A stretch of 64,000 bases of DNA from Sulfuricurvum sp. PD_MW2 (GTDB taxonomy: Bacteria > Campylobacterota > Campylobacteria > Campylobacterales > Sulfurimonadaceae), in assembly GCF_002633015.1 (NCBI RefSeq), contig NZ_NSIU01000007.1:18785-82784 (forward strand). The letters are read 5' to 3'. Below are positions 25,361 to 33,838 of the stretch, piece after piece. The position numbers and the translations under genes are program-made. The notes under the pieces were generated by a model, which had not been told where the DNA came from, searched no databases, and saw nothing but the letters and a program-made list of their open reading frames with translations. Within the stretch, counting starts at the first letter, position 1, and the number at the start of each line of letters is the position of its first letter.

Positions 25361-25864
25361 TTAGGGGACGCGTATAACGGCTGTGCCGCTAATGAGATCG
25401 TGCAGCGCACGTTTGTCTTTTCTAAAGAGGCCGATAAAAAAACCGATCAGAGTAATAAACGAGAGAAAATATCCGATAAATCGGAGAATCAGTTTCCAAT
25501 AGGGGGCATTCTGAAGCGTTGTGATATCGACGACGCGGATGCGGGCAAGTTTTTTTCCCGGAGTTTGACCGCTCCTGTGCCAAAACCATACATATGTGAT
25601 TAGAAAAAGGGTAACTTGCACGAGCGAGGCAATCGGATTTGGGGGATTTGTTTGTGCTTTCGGATCATGAACTAAAACATCGAGCCCGCTTGCACTGTGC
25701 ATTTGATCGTAGCCAAACAAGCTCATGGCAATGAGTGATATAGGAATTCCGATCATAAAAATATCGGTTGCAAATCCTGCTGCACGTGACCAAAATGGGG
25801 CAAATAGGGTAAGTGGTTTGGAAAGTTTGGGTTGTTTTTTGGTTTTAAGGGTTCGCCATCTCAT
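25361..25864 (-). CDS. RDD-family membrane protein
   Basis: A 167-residue protein with about three membrane segments. RAAGFATDIFMIG matches the start of the RDD domain (Arg-Ala-x-Asp), and GQTPGKKLARIRVVD is its second hallmark. RDD proteins are small membrane proteins of unknown or transport-related role. No ribosome binding site is visible before the ATG, which is unusual because the short leader frame 55 bases upstream has a strong one. The stop lies four bases before the MFS start. Confidence 0.85.
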   Translation of the reverse strand: MRWRTLKTKKQPKLSKPLTLFAPFWSRAAGFATDIFMIGIPISLIAMSLFGYDQMHSASGLDVLVHDPKAQTNPPNPIASLVQVTLFLITYVWFWHRSGQTPGKKLARIRVVDITTLQNAPYWKLILRFIGYFLSFITLIGFFIGLFRKDKRALHDLISGTAVIRVP

Positions 25865-25913
25865 GAGTGGAAGTATAACGTTATTACTGTTGGTTTACCA
25901 AGTTGATTCATAA

Positions 25914-25933
25914 TGTCGTTATCCCAAACGACA
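25914..25933 (-). promoter_or_regulatory. Hairpin overlapping the Cys codons of the leader peptide
   Basis: On the minus strand TGTCGTT/AACGACA forms a perfect 7-bp stem with a six-base loop. It starts in the last Cys codon and covers the stop codon of the mini-ORF, so a ribosome stalled at or finishing the ORF would change its folding. Confidence 0.5.
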
Positions 25934-25966
25934 GCAGCAGGTCATGGGTAACCTTTTCTCATTCAT
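25919..25966 (-). CDS. Cys-rich leader peptide upstream of the RDD/MFS genes
   Basis: A 15-codon frame encodes MNEKRLPMTCCCRLG. An AAGGAG lies two bases before its ATG and six bases before a second, overlapping ATG (25962) whose frame encodes MRKGYP and ends in ATGA at the internal Met of MTCCCRLG (25945). Either route leads to translation of three consecutive Cys codons just before a hairpin. This looks like a ribosome-mediated attenuator responding to cysteine. It is inferred from layout only; there is no named family. Confidence 0.5.
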   Translation of the reverse strand: MNEKRLPMTCCCRLG

Positions 25967-25986
25967 CACTCCTTAAGTTTCAAAGT

Positions 25987-26016
25987 TCCGGCGTTCATCC
26001 TTCTCGCCGGATCCTT
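25987..26016 (+). terminator. Plus-strand intrinsic-terminator-like hairpin
   Basis: TCCGGCG and CGCCGGA form a perfect 7-bp GC-rich stem with an 11-base loop, followed by TCCTTTTTCTC. The orientation suits a plus-strand transcript, yet no plus-strand gene lies nearby. On the minus strand the same hairpin sits in the leader of the RDD gene. Confidence 0.45.
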
Positions 26017-26050
26017 TTTCTCAAATAATGACTGTATAAATTTTATGAAC

Positions 26051-26075
26051 TTTTTTGCCTCACAGAGGCAAAAAA
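26051..26075 (-). terminator. Intrinsic terminator of flgE
   Basis: A perfect 11-bp stem (TTTTTTGCCTC/GAGGCAAAAAA) with a three-base loop begins two bases after the flgE stop. The T-run of the descending strand gives a standard rho-independent terminator; the symmetry allows use from both directions. Confidence 0.85.
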
Positions 26076-26077
26076 TA

Positions 26078-28240
26078 TTAACGTTTGATACCCAACAGTG
26101 TTTCAAGGAGGGTATCAGAAGTAGTAATGGTTTTACCGTTTGCCTGATAACCGCGTTGAATGATAATGAGCTGTGTCAGCGCTTTTGAGAGGTCGACGTT
26201 AGAAGCTTCCAATGCAGAGGATTGCATAAAACCCCGCCCTGCGGTTGCAGCAGTACCGATGATCGGATCCCCCGAGTTCGCCGATTGCAAATAGACGTTA
26301 CCGCCATCGGTGACCAATCCTTCGTTATTTGAAAATTTCGCCATACCGATTTGTGCCAAACCGAATGAACGGCCGTTCGAGAATGATCCGATCAATGTAC
26401 CGCTTTGATCGATTCGGATACCGACGAGGTCTCCCCCCGGATAACCGTCTTGACTGATACCGCTGGTTCCGGATGGATTATCAAAACTGGTCATTCCATC
26501 AAATGCATTGATCGTACCGAAGTTCAAATTGATCGTTTGATTCGGTGCAGAACCATTGTTCGCCGTATAGGTGAGACTCGGGATTGTTGCCAACGCGAGG
26601 GCTCCGGTATTGGTAAAGCTGATGCGACCGGAATCCAAGTTTGTCAATTCATTTTTATTGATGGATCCCCCGATGTCACCCGGTGCAGGAACGCTGATTT
26701 CATAGGTCCATTCTGTTCCTCCGCTTGAAGAGAGGGATGTTTTACGAAAGTCAAGACGAAGTGTATGTTTTGTTCCCAGTGAATCGTACACGTCGATACT
26801 CGCTGAGTGGGTAGCGGCATTAAATGCTTGGCTCAGACGTGTCGTTGCTGAACCGGTTGTCAATGTTCCAGATAAAGTTTGGAGGTTTTGAGTGAATCGG
26901 GTATTTTCAGTGACACCCGCTGAGGTGAGACCGGTTACGGCAATACGTAGATCGTATTCATCCGTTCCCGCACTTCCTGGATTTTTAATCTGAAATTGAC
27001 CTTTGTCATTGATCTCTACGGTAATAGCACTGTCAAAGACATTGTTGTTAGCAACGGTATGATCATCCCCTATAAGACGGGCGTCATGCTGCATTTGAGC
27101 ACGCAAATCTTCGGTGGTTGTAAATTGGCGTTGAGCGGTTGTCGCATTTGTTTCACCAATCGGTACCGCTCCTGCGTTCACAAAGGTATATTGAAATGCT
27201 GTGATATCGCCACCATTGGTTAGACCGGTAGCAGCAACGTCTGAGGTTACGACGAAGTCGATATTTTTGCTTGCCGCAGTTGTCCCTCGGGTATTGTCAT
27301 TCGTAAAAATTAAATTTGCGGGATTGGTTGGATCGGGTGCTGCACTGACGCCTGTCGTTGCTGTTTCCGCATTGATTTTTGCTGCAATCATACTGGTAGC
27401 TTGGGAGGCTGTTTCCGTCCCTGCAAACGTCATAGACATCGCTACACCGTTGATCGTGAAAGATAAAGCACCGGCTCCGGGTGCTGCAACTGATCGAGTA
27501 ATGGTTGATGGCTTATAGCTCGTCCACATCCCCTGTCCCGATTGGAGGTTCAAAGCACTTCCGCTTGCGTCGAACAAAACATTGAAAAACTCAGCCCGAT
27601 CGTCATCGGATGTATTGGCGAGACCATCCACACCCGTCGTATTGAGGCTATTGGTATCAAGTGTATAAATAGGTTTGAATTGTGTTACTTTATCACCCGA
27701 ACTAAGATTCGCTTTAATGGTTACTTCTGAGGTCTGTTGTGCCGGAGTAGTGAGTCCCGGTGGAATTTGGATATTAGAGATCGGAGCGGTTGAATCAACG
27801 AGTCCCGTTTTCTCATCGCGCACCCATCCTTGAACGATAAATCCGTTGTTATCAACAAAGTTACCGGCTGCGTCAAATTTAAAGTCGCCTGAACGACTGT
27901 ATTTATAGGTATTTCCACCATCGGCACTGACGATAAAAAATCCGTCCCCTTGGATCGCGACGTCGGTATTTTTGTCGGTATTTTGGATCGAACCTTGTGA
28001 ATGGATACGGGTAATAGAGCTGACCGTTGTACCCAGTCCGATTTGAACGGCATTTTTACCACCGATTTGACCTTGCGGAGCAGTCGCGATTTGATTGGTT
28101 TGTGCGAGCAAATCTGAAAAGTTGGCACGTGAGTACTTATATCCGATAGTATTTACGTTAGCAATATTGTTAGATTCAACGTCCATTGCGATCTGATGCG
28201 ATTGCAATCCGGTAACACCTGCGAAAAGTGATCGTAACAT
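26078..28240 (-). CDS. flgE: Flagellar hook protein FlgE
   Basis: A 720-residue hook protein. The N terminus MLRSLFAGVTGLQSHQIAMD followed by SNNIANVNTIGYK is the rod/hook signature that forms the coiled-coil core. The C terminus (SNVDLSKALTQLIIIQRGYQANGKTITTSD, given by fragments) is its partner. The large variable centre (about 150-560) is exposed on the hook surface and is long, as usual in Campylobacterota. It lies downstream of the hook-type paralogue at 28292 but has its own sigma-54-type promoter and an AAGGA ribosome binding site. Confidence 0.94.
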   Translation of the reverse strand: MLRSLFAGVTGLQSHQIAMDVESNNIANVNTIGYKYSRANFSDLLAQTNQIATAPQGQIGGKNAVQIGLGTTVSSITRIHSQGSIQNTDKNTDVAIQGDGFFIVSADGGNTYKYSRSGDFKFDAAGNFVDNNGFIVQGWVRDEKTGLVDSTAPISNIQIPPGLTTPAQQTSEVTIKANLSSGDKVTQFKPIYTLDTNSLNTTGVDGLANTSDDDRAEFFNVLFDASGSALNLQSGQGMWTSYKPSTITRSVAAPGAGALSFTINGVAMSMTFAGTETASQATSMIAAKINAETATTGVSAAPDPTNPANLIFTNDNTRGTTAASKNIDFVVTSDVAATGLTNGGDITAFQYTFVNAGAVPIGETNATTAQRQFTTTEDLRAQMQHDARLIGDDHTVANNNVFDSAITVEINDKGQFQIKNPGSAGTDEYDLRIAVTGLTSAGVTENTRFTQNLQTLSGTLTTGSATTRLSQAFNAATHSASIDVYDSLGTKHTLRLDFRKTSLSSSGGTEWTYEISVPAPGDIGGSINKNELTNLDSGRISFTNTGALALATIPSLTYTANNGSAPNQTINLNFGTINAFDGMTSFDNPSGTSGISQDGYPGGDLVGIRIDQSGTLIGSFSNGRSFGLAQIGMAKFSNNEGLVTDGGNVYLQSANSGDPIIGTAATAGRGFMQSSALEASNVDLSKALTQLIIIQRGYQANGKTITTSDTLLETLLGIKR

Positions 28241-28274
28241 GATATGTCCTTTTTATGACAAAGTAAAATTTACA

Positions 28275-28291
28275 AGCAAAAATTATTCCAA
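28275..28291 (-). promoter_or_regulatory. Sigma-54 promoter of flgE
   Basis: The minus strand reads TTGGAATAATTTTTGCT, with the essential GG and GC separated by exactly ten bases. It sits in the gap immediately after the stop codon of the upstream hook-type gene, about 35 bases before the flgE start. Hook genes in Campylobacterota are RpoN-dependent. Confidence 0.75.
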
Positions 28292-29629
28292 TTAACGGTG
28301 CATCTGCAACGCTTTTTGAATTAATTCATCTCCGGTAGTGATCGTTTTAGCATTAGCCTGATACGCACGTTGCATAATAATCATATCGGTAAGACCTACG
28401 TCTAGGCGAACATTGGAGTTCTCAAGTTGTCCGCTGTTGATAATAGCTCCGGTAATGACATTTCCCGAAGCATCAGTCCAAAAGAGTGGTTTTCCGCTAC
28501 CGCTGCTCTCTTGAAATTCTGTGTTCCCGATGCGGTTGAGTCCTTGATCATTTTGGAAATGATAAATGGCAATTCGTCCGATGGCACTTTGGCGGCCGTT
28601 GGAAAAATCGGCAACAATAACGCCGTTTGGATTGATACCGTATTTGGTGAGGGTTCCACCCGAAACGCCATCTGAGCGGGATGATCCGCTTGCTTGAAGT
28701 CCATCAATGGAGATAACCCCATTGAAACTGCTTCCCAAATCGACGGCTACAGGCATACCGTCATTGTCCATGGACGTGATACTGCAGCTGCTGAGCCCTC
28801 CGCTTCCATCGAAAATTGCTTGGCCTGTCTGTGTATCGTATACTTTGCTTCCATCATTGGAGGTAACGGTAGCGGTAACATCCCATGCAACACCCGTAGT
28901 CGGTTGAACGGCGCTTTGAGTAAACGTCAATTTTAAACGGTTTCGTTCATTGTTGCCGCTGATAACATCGGCACTGATTGTATGCACCTGATTATCCGGT
29001 GGCAAATTACCGAAAAACTGCGCTTTAGTTGTCGGTTCGACCGGATAAGCCAGACGCGTTGGAAATTCTAGTTTTCCTTGCGAATCAACATCTTTTAACT
29101 CTGCTTCGTTGGTCGCATCGGTTACGACGTATGCACCGGTTACACCGTTAACCGTTTTATCACCGTAATCAAATTTCTCGTTATAGGAGTAGTTGGTAAG
29201 CATCGTACCGGTAACGTATTTTCCATCGGTAGTGGTAAGGCGTGCGACCGAAGAATTTACATCTCCTGCCGTTTTTTGATATTCATCAAAAACAAAATTC
29301 CCCGCACGAGTATACGAAGTCTCTTTTCCTGAGACGATTCCAAACCATCCGTTTCCGCTGATGGCCAGGTCGTTAAAACGCTCAGATGCCAATAATGAGC
29401 CGTTTTGCATTTGAACCGTGGTACTTTGAAGGCGTGATCCGATCCCTATATCATTGGCTGTGGGAGTTTTCCCTGCACTTGTGAGTACTTCGGAAAAAAG
29501 ATTGGCAAATTCGGCGGTTGAACCTTTGAATCCTACGGTGTTGACGTTGGCAATGTTATCAGATACGACATCCAGCCCTAGCTGGTAGGTCATAACCCCC
29601 GATATCCCTGTAAAATAAGCCTGATTCAT
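28292..29629 (-). CDS. Second FlgE-type flagellar hook protein
   Basis: A 445-residue paralogue of FlgE. MNQAYFTGISGVMTYQLGLD and SDNIANVNTVGFKG give the family N terminus; SNVRLDVGLTDMIIMQRAYQ gives the C terminus. It lies directly after flgD, the normal place of flgE, with a ten-base gap. Two hook-type genes in tandem are known in several Campylobacterota, where one forms the main hook and the other has a proximal or accessory role; which does which cannot be told here. Confidence 0.9.
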   Translation of the reverse strand: MNQAYFTGISGVMTYQLGLDVVSDNIANVNTVGFKGSTAEFANLFSEVLTSAGKTPTANDIGIGSRLQSTTVQMQNGSLLASERFNDLAISGNGWFGIVSGKETSYTRAGNFVFDEYQKTAGDVNSSVARLTTTDGKYVTGTMLTNYSYNEKFDYGDKTVNGVTGAYVVTDATNEAELKDVDSQGKLEFPTRLAYPVEPTTKAQFFGNLPPDNQVHTISADVISGNNERNRLKLTFTQSAVQPTTGVAWDVTATVTSNDGSKVYDTQTGQAIFDGSGGLSSCSITSMDNDGMPVAVDLGSSFNGVISIDGLQASGSSRSDGVSGGTLTKYGINPNGVIVADFSNGRQSAIGRIAIYHFQNDQGLNRIGNTEFQESSGSGKPLFWTDASGNVITGAIINSGQLENSNVRLDVGLTDMIIMQRAYQANAKTITTGDELIQKALQMHR

Positions 29630-29639
29630 TTTAGAGCCT

Positions 29640-30317
29640 TCAATTTGCCGATACTTCTTTGATCGTGCTGAAATCTACATAACCTGATCCAAGTTTTGCA
29701 TAGGTTTTTCCGCTGTCAAATTTGATCGATTCGATCGGATAGGTTCCGACGCGGGAAGAGCCACTGGTTCCATCTGCTTTCGTATACGATGCTTCAACGT
29801 AGTAAACTCCTTCATCGAGGGCTTTTCCGCTTGCATTTAAACCATCCCATGAATATTGAGCAACACCGGCATTGGTAGCTCCAATTGTCATGCTGCGGAG
29901 GACATTTCCTTTATTATCGAGAATATTCACGCTTCCTCTGGTCAAATTGTCTGGAAAGTAGAGTTCAAAATCAGCGGTTTTTCCAGCTTCTTTCAAGATC
30001 GCATTACTTCCGGTATCGGCAATTTTTCCGATAGCCGAAATCCCTTGATATTGCATAGAAGAGCTGAGAGACGCAGCTAATGTTTCAAGCGCTGTATTGG
30101 TGTTTTCGGCAGATTCGAGTGTTGCCAATTGCGATGTTTGAGATAAAATTTTCTCACTGTCCATCGGTTGAGTCGGGTCTTGGTATTTTAGTTCCAACAT
30201 CAATAGTTTTAGAAAGTCATCTTTGCTCAGACTTGTTTTATCGGCAACGGTTGTTGTTGTCGTATTGGTAGTTGTTGAAGTAGTTTTGGCGGTATTACCG
30301 TATGCATCAATAGCCAT
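29640..30317 (-). CDS. flgD: Flagellar hook-capping protein FlgD
   Basis: A 225-residue scaffold that caps the growing hook. The conserved N terminus (SKDDFLKLLMLELKYQDP, then QPMDSEKILSQTSQLATLE) is intact, preceded by a Thr-rich export region (TKTTSTTTNTTTTT). The C-terminal half has the FlgD Ig-like and tudor-like folds (YSWDGLNASGKALDEGVYY). It follows fliK by about ten bases and precedes the hook gene, the normal order. Confidence 0.93.
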   Translation of the reverse strand: MAIDAYGNTAKTTSTTTNTTTTTVADKTSLSKDDFLKLLMLELKYQDPTQPMDSEKILSQTSQLATLESAENTNTALETLAASLSSSMQYQGISAIGKIADTGSNAILKEAGKTADFELYFPDNLTRGSVNILDNKGNVLRSMTIGATNAGVAQYSWDGLNASGKALDEGVYYVEASYTKADGTSGSSRVGTYPIESIKFDSGKTYAKLGSGYVDFSTIKEVSAN

Positions 30318-30327
30318 AATAATCTCC

Positions 30328-31758
30328 TTATGCGTAGTGTGGGATAATGATTTCTAGAGCACTTAATTGCTCTTCGTTGAGTTGAAGTTCTTCGAACGAC
30401 TCATAGGCACGGAAGCGGTTATGCTGCCCTTGCTGCTGCTGTTGACCTTGTTGCTGGTTATTTTGACCATCGCCTCCCGACATAAAGTTCATGGTTGCAT
30501 TGGTGATCCCTTGGGATGCAAGTTGTGCTTTGAGCTCCGTAGCATTGTGAGCTAAAAAGGCAACGCTGTTGGTATTGTTGGATTGAATATTGACATGAAC
30601 GTTATTGCCGCGTTGAACAAGCGTCACTTCAACCTCTCCCAATTTCTCTGGATTGAGTTTCATTGTGAGGCGGGTAAATGGAGGCTTGTACTCTTGAACT
30701 GCCTCTTTTAAATCACTTGCAAAATAGCGCATGCTTTGAGCCGCTTCTTTCGATTTTACTTCCAAAGATTCGGCTTTGGGAATATGAGCGGTTCGTTGTG
30801 CTTCGCCATCGATTTTTGAGAGACTGGCTGTTTCGCTTTTGGTCTCTTTTGTCTCATTCGAGCCTTGTAAAAGGGAAATCAACAGATCGCTTTTCGGTGT
30901 TGTGGCCGCTGTTGTTAGCGGAGTAAGGTTGCTCTCTGTTTTCTCCGTTACTGTCGAGCTATTTTCAGGAGTATGTTTAAGCGGTTGCTCAATGGTTTGT
31001 AAGAGCGCTTTTAGTGGCTCTTTTTCATTTTTTTCCGCTTTTTCAGATCCAGCCTCACTTACGGAAGATGTGGAACCTTTTTGCTCTTTGTTTTTAAACT
31101 CACTTAAAAGCTGAGTAATCGTTTCCATCGTTGCCGTATCTTCGGTATTTTTTGTTGGCAGTACTGCGATCGCTTTTGCATCGAAAAGAGGTTTGGAGAG
31201 AATTTCGGGTGCTAGAGCAACTTTTTCTTCCGGTTCCGTGATAAGTGTTGAAAGGGTGATTTTTTGAGGTTCAAGTCCTAGCTTATCGGCGAGTTGAACC
31301 AATCCTCCTAACGTTTTCGGAAGAGGTTTGGCGTCATTTTGATACTCCGGATTCTTGGCGGTGATCTCATTTTTAAGATAATCTTTCGCCTTTTGGATCA
31401 GCGTTTTGATCTGATTTTCGGAGAGAGTGCCAAATGCTTCTTTGGAGATAAGAAGCGTCTCTTTCTCTTCAGTCGCGCCTAAAAGAGATTGCAGTTCTTT
31501 GAGTTGAGATACTTTGGTGTCACTGTTTTTTGTCTCTACGGTTTTTGTAGAGGTATTTTTTGGATCGATAATCGCTTTGAAATCATTGCTTTTGTGTGTT
31601 TTAGTATCATCGGTTTTTGTTTGCATTCCGAATGAGTTCAGCAGTTTGGCAAAGAGATCGTTCGATTTTGAATTCGAAGAAGCGGCTTTTTTTGTAGAGC
31701 CACCCAACAGATCGATTAGGGATTGTTGAGTTTTTGTCTCTTTTGTTTGTACGATCAT
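30328..31758 (-). CDS. fliK: Flagellar hook-length control protein FliK
   Basis: A 476-residue secreted ruler. The N-terminal 370 residues are Lys/Thr/Glu/Ser-rich and low in structure, as expected. The C-terminal FliK domain starts near 375 with FTRLTMKLNPEKLGEVEVTL and AHNATELKAQLASQGI, and ends in a Gln-rich tail (GQNNQQQGQQQQQGQ). FliK measures hook length and switches export specificity. It is the first gene of the fliK-flgD-hook operon, with a sigma-54-type promoter upstream. Confidence 0.9.
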   Translation of the reverse strand: MIVQTKETKTQQSLIDLLGGSTKKAASSNSKSNDLFAKLLNSFGMQTKTDDTKTHKSNDFKAIIDPKNTSTKTVETKNSDTKVSQLKELQSLLGATEEKETLLISKEAFGTLSENQIKTLIQKAKDYLKNEITAKNPEYQNDAKPLPKTLGGLVQLADKLGLEPQKITLSTLITEPEEKVALAPEILSKPLFDAKAIAVLPTKNTEDTATMETITQLLSEFKNKEQKGSTSSVSEAGSEKAEKNEKEPLKALLQTIEQPLKHTPENSSTVTEKTESNLTPLTTAATTPKSDLLISLLQGSNETKETKSETASLSKIDGEAQRTAHIPKAESLEVKSKEAAQSMRYFASDLKEAVQEYKPPFTRLTMKLNPEKLGEVEVTLVQRGNNVHVNIQSNNTNSVAFLAHNATELKAQLASQGITNATMNFMSGGDGQNNQQQGQQQQQGQHNRFRAYESFEELQLNEEQLSALEIIIPHYA

Positions 31759-31815
31759 TGATGATCCTTAGGTGAGCGGACAGAATACGCTCTTTGGTTT
31801 AATGTAAGAGCATAA

Positions 31816-31831
31816 AGCAAAAAATATTCCA
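31816..31831 (-). promoter_or_regulatory. Sigma-54 promoter of the fliK operon
   Basis: The minus strand reads TGGAATATTTTTTGCT, with GG and GC ten bases apart and nearly the same sequence as the flgE promoter. It lies about 58 bases before the fliK start. Confidence 0.75.
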
Positions 31832-31870
31832 CTATAGTGATTTTAATAGAATGAAAGCATATTGTTTTGC

Positions 31871-31889
31871 CTTAACATTTCCTTAACAT
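31871..31889 (+). promoter_or_regulatory. Tandem-repeat operator upstream of typA
   Basis: CTTAACATTTCCTTAACAT holds two TTAACAT units with an 11-bp period. It matches the site at 5729-5747 in 16 of 19 positions. It lies ten bases upstream of the typA -10 box, where a response regulator could touch RNA polymerase. Confidence 0.5.
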
Positions 31890-31898
31890 AATATAAGA

Positions 31899-31904
31899 TA
31901 TAAT
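31899..31904 (+). promoter_or_regulatory. -10 box of typA
   Basis: A perfect TATAAT lies 36 bases before the typA start. There is no clear -35; the tandem TTAACAT repeats occupy that position. Confidence 0.6.
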
Positions 31905-31939
31905 CCGCGAAAATCTTTGCCCTAATTTAAAGGACAGCA

Positions 31940-33742
31940 ATGCAAAAAATTCGTAATATTGCCGTTATCGCGCACGTTGACCACGGTAAAACAACTCTAG
32001 TTGACGGATTGCTCAAACAATCTGGAACATTCGGTACACACGAACAAGTAAATGAACGAGCCATGGACTCTAACGCCCTTGAAAAAGAGCGCGGGATTAC
32101 CATTCTTTCTAAAAATACTGCAATCCGCTACGGTGAGCACAAAATCAACATCATCGACACTCCGGGCCACGCCGATTTCGGTGGAGAGGTTGAGCGTGTT
32201 TTGAAAATGGTTGACGGTGCGTTGTTGCTCGTCGATGCGTATGAAGGGGTTATGCCTCAGACAAAATTCGTTGTTAAAAAAATGCTCGGGCTTGGAATCA
32301 AACCGATCGTTGTTATCAACAAAATCGATAAACCATCCGCAGATCCTGAGCGTGTAGTCGATGAAGTATTCGATCTTTTCGTAGCGATGGACGCGACCGA
32401 AGATCAACTCGATTTCCCGATTATTTACGCCGCAGCGCGTGACGGTATCGCGAAAATGGATATGTCTGAGCCGGACGGTGACTTCACATGTATGTTCAAC
32501 ACTATTTTGGAAAAAGTACCTGAACCGACCGGTGATGCTGAAAACCCGACTCAATTGCAAGTTTTCACACTTGACTACGACAACTATGTTGGTAAAATCG
32601 GTATCGCTCGTATCTTCAACGGTAAAATTGCAAAAGGGGACAACATCCTTCTTGCAAAAGCGGACGGAGAGATGGTCAAAGGGCGTATCTCTAAATTGAT
32701 CGGATTCTTGGGTCTTAACCGTATGGAAATCCAAGAAGCGGAAGCAGGTGATATCGTTGCGGTAGCAGGTATTGAGACGGTAGACGTAGGAGACACTATT
32801 TGTGATCCTAACAACCCGATGCCGCTTGATCCGATGCACATCGAAGAGCCGACATTGACAGTTGTTTTCTCGGTTAACGATTCTCCGCTTGCAGGTCAAG
32901 AGGGTAAACACGTTACGGCAAACAAAATCCGTGAGCGTTTGGATGCTGAGATGAACACCAACGTAGCAATGCGCTATGAGACGGTTGGAGAGGGTAAATT
33001 TATCGTTTCCGGTCGTGGTGAGCTTCAAATCACCATCCTTGCAGAAAACATGCGCCGTGAGGGGTATGAGTTCGGTATCGGACGTCCTGAAGTTATCGTT
33101 AAAGAGATCGAAGGGGTCAAATGTGAACCGTTCGAGCACCTTGTTGTTGACCTTCCGGCAGATTTCGCTGGAACCATCATCGAGCGTCTGGGTCGCCGTA
33201 AAGCGGAAATGAAAGCAATGGTACCAATGGGTGAGGGCTTTACTCGCGTAGAGTTCGAAATCCCTGCGCGCGGTTTGATCGGTTTCCGTGGACAATTCTT
33301 GACCGATACCAAAGGTGAGGGGGTTATGAACCACTCATTCTTGGAATTCCGCCCTTACACAGGGAACGTTGAGAGCCGCCAGTACGGAGCATTGATCTCT
33401 ATGGAAGATGGTGTTGCCCTTGCATACTCATTGTTCAACCTTCAAGATCGCGGTGTCCTTTTCGTAGCACCGCAAACGAAAGTGTACAAAGGGATGATTA
33501 TCGGTGAGCACAGCCGTTCAAACGACCTTGACGTTAACCCGATCAAAGGGAAAGCGCAATCAAACGTCCGTTCTTCTGGAGCAGACGAAGCGATTAAACT
33601 TGTCCCACCACGTGATATGAACCTTGAGCGTGCGTTAGAGTGGATCGAAGACGATGAACTTCTCGAAGTTACTCCGTTGAATATCCGTATGCGTAAAAAA
33701 TGGTTGGATCCGACCGACCGTAAACGTTACGCGAAAAAGTAA
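31940..33742 (+). CDS. typA: Ribosome-associated GTPase TypA/BipA
   Basis: A 600-residue translational GTPase. G1 is AHVDHGKT, G2 lies in ERGITI, G3 is DTPGHADF and G4 is NKID. The C-terminal part has the BipA-specific regions ([20 protein letters not shown], then [17 protein letters not shown] by fragments). BipA helps 50S assembly and stress adaptation. The start follows AAAGGACAG. Codon use is regular, as for a well-expressed gene. It is monocistronic and followed by a REP-like palindrome. Confidence 0.97.
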   Translation: MQKIRNIAVIAHVDHGKTTLVDGLLKQSGTFGTHEQVNERAMDSNALEKERGITILSKNTAIRYGEHKINIIDTPGHADFGGEVERVLKMVDGALLLVDAYEGVMPQTKFVVKKMLGLGIKPIVVINKIDKPSADPERVVDEVFDLFVAMDATEDQLDFPIIYAAARDGIAKMDMSEPDGDFTCMFNTILEKVPEPTGDAENPTQLQVFTLDYDNYVGKIGIARIFNGKIAKGDNILLAKADGEMVKGRISKLIGFLGLNRMEIQEAEAGDIVAVAGIETVDVGDTICDPNNPMPLDPMHIEEPTLTVVFSVNDSPLAGQEGKHVTANKIRERLDAEMNTNVAMRYETVGEGKFIVSGRGELQITILAENMRREGYEFGIGRPEVIVKEIEGVKCEPFEHLVVDLPADFAGTIIERLGRRKAEMKAMVPMGEGFTRVEFEIPARGLIGFRGQFLTDTKGEGVMNHSFLEFRPYTGNVESRQYGALISMEDGVALAYSLFNLQDRGVLFVAPQTKVYKGMIIGEHSRSNDLDVNPIKGKAQSNVRSSGADEAIKLVPPRDMNLERALEWIEDDELLEVTPLNIRMRKKWLDPTDRKRYAKK

Positions 33743-33749
33743 TCTTTTT

Positions 33750-33814
33750 CCGTTCGTGGTAAGCCTGTCGAGCCATGAACGTCCGTACCCTGAGCAAATG
33801 CGAAGGGTGAACGG
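33750..33814. repeat. REP-like nested palindrome after typA
   Basis: The 65 bp begin CCGTTC and end GAACGG, so the ends can pair. Inside lie two hairpins: CGTTCGTGG/CCATGAACG (one mismatch) and CCCT...AGGG around GAGCAAATGCGA. The core CCCTGAGC...GAAGGGTGAACGG resembles the dispersed repeats (CCCTGAGCxxxTCGAAGGG type) found between genes in many bacteria. Only one copy is in the window. Confidence 0.6.
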
Positions 33815-33838
33815 AATATAGCTTTTTACTTCTCTTCT

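Noticed and set aside
25921..25960. Signal recognition particle RNA or cyclic-di-GMP riboswitch in the RDD leader
   Set aside because: The GGTTACC and CAGCAGGTC pieces recall these RNAs, but the required SRP loop or the full riboswitch core is missing.
30420..30480. CRISPR-like or tandem DNA repeat in fliK
   Set aside because: The repeated CTG/TTG bases encode the Gln-rich tail of FliK; there are no spacers or regular repeat units.
31997..33334. Long open frame of 445 codons on the minus strand inside typA
   Set aside because: It lies wholly within typA, has biased composition (Arg/His/Phe/Asp-rich) and no ribosome binding site or recognisable motif. It is a shadow of a strongly biased, well-expressed gene.
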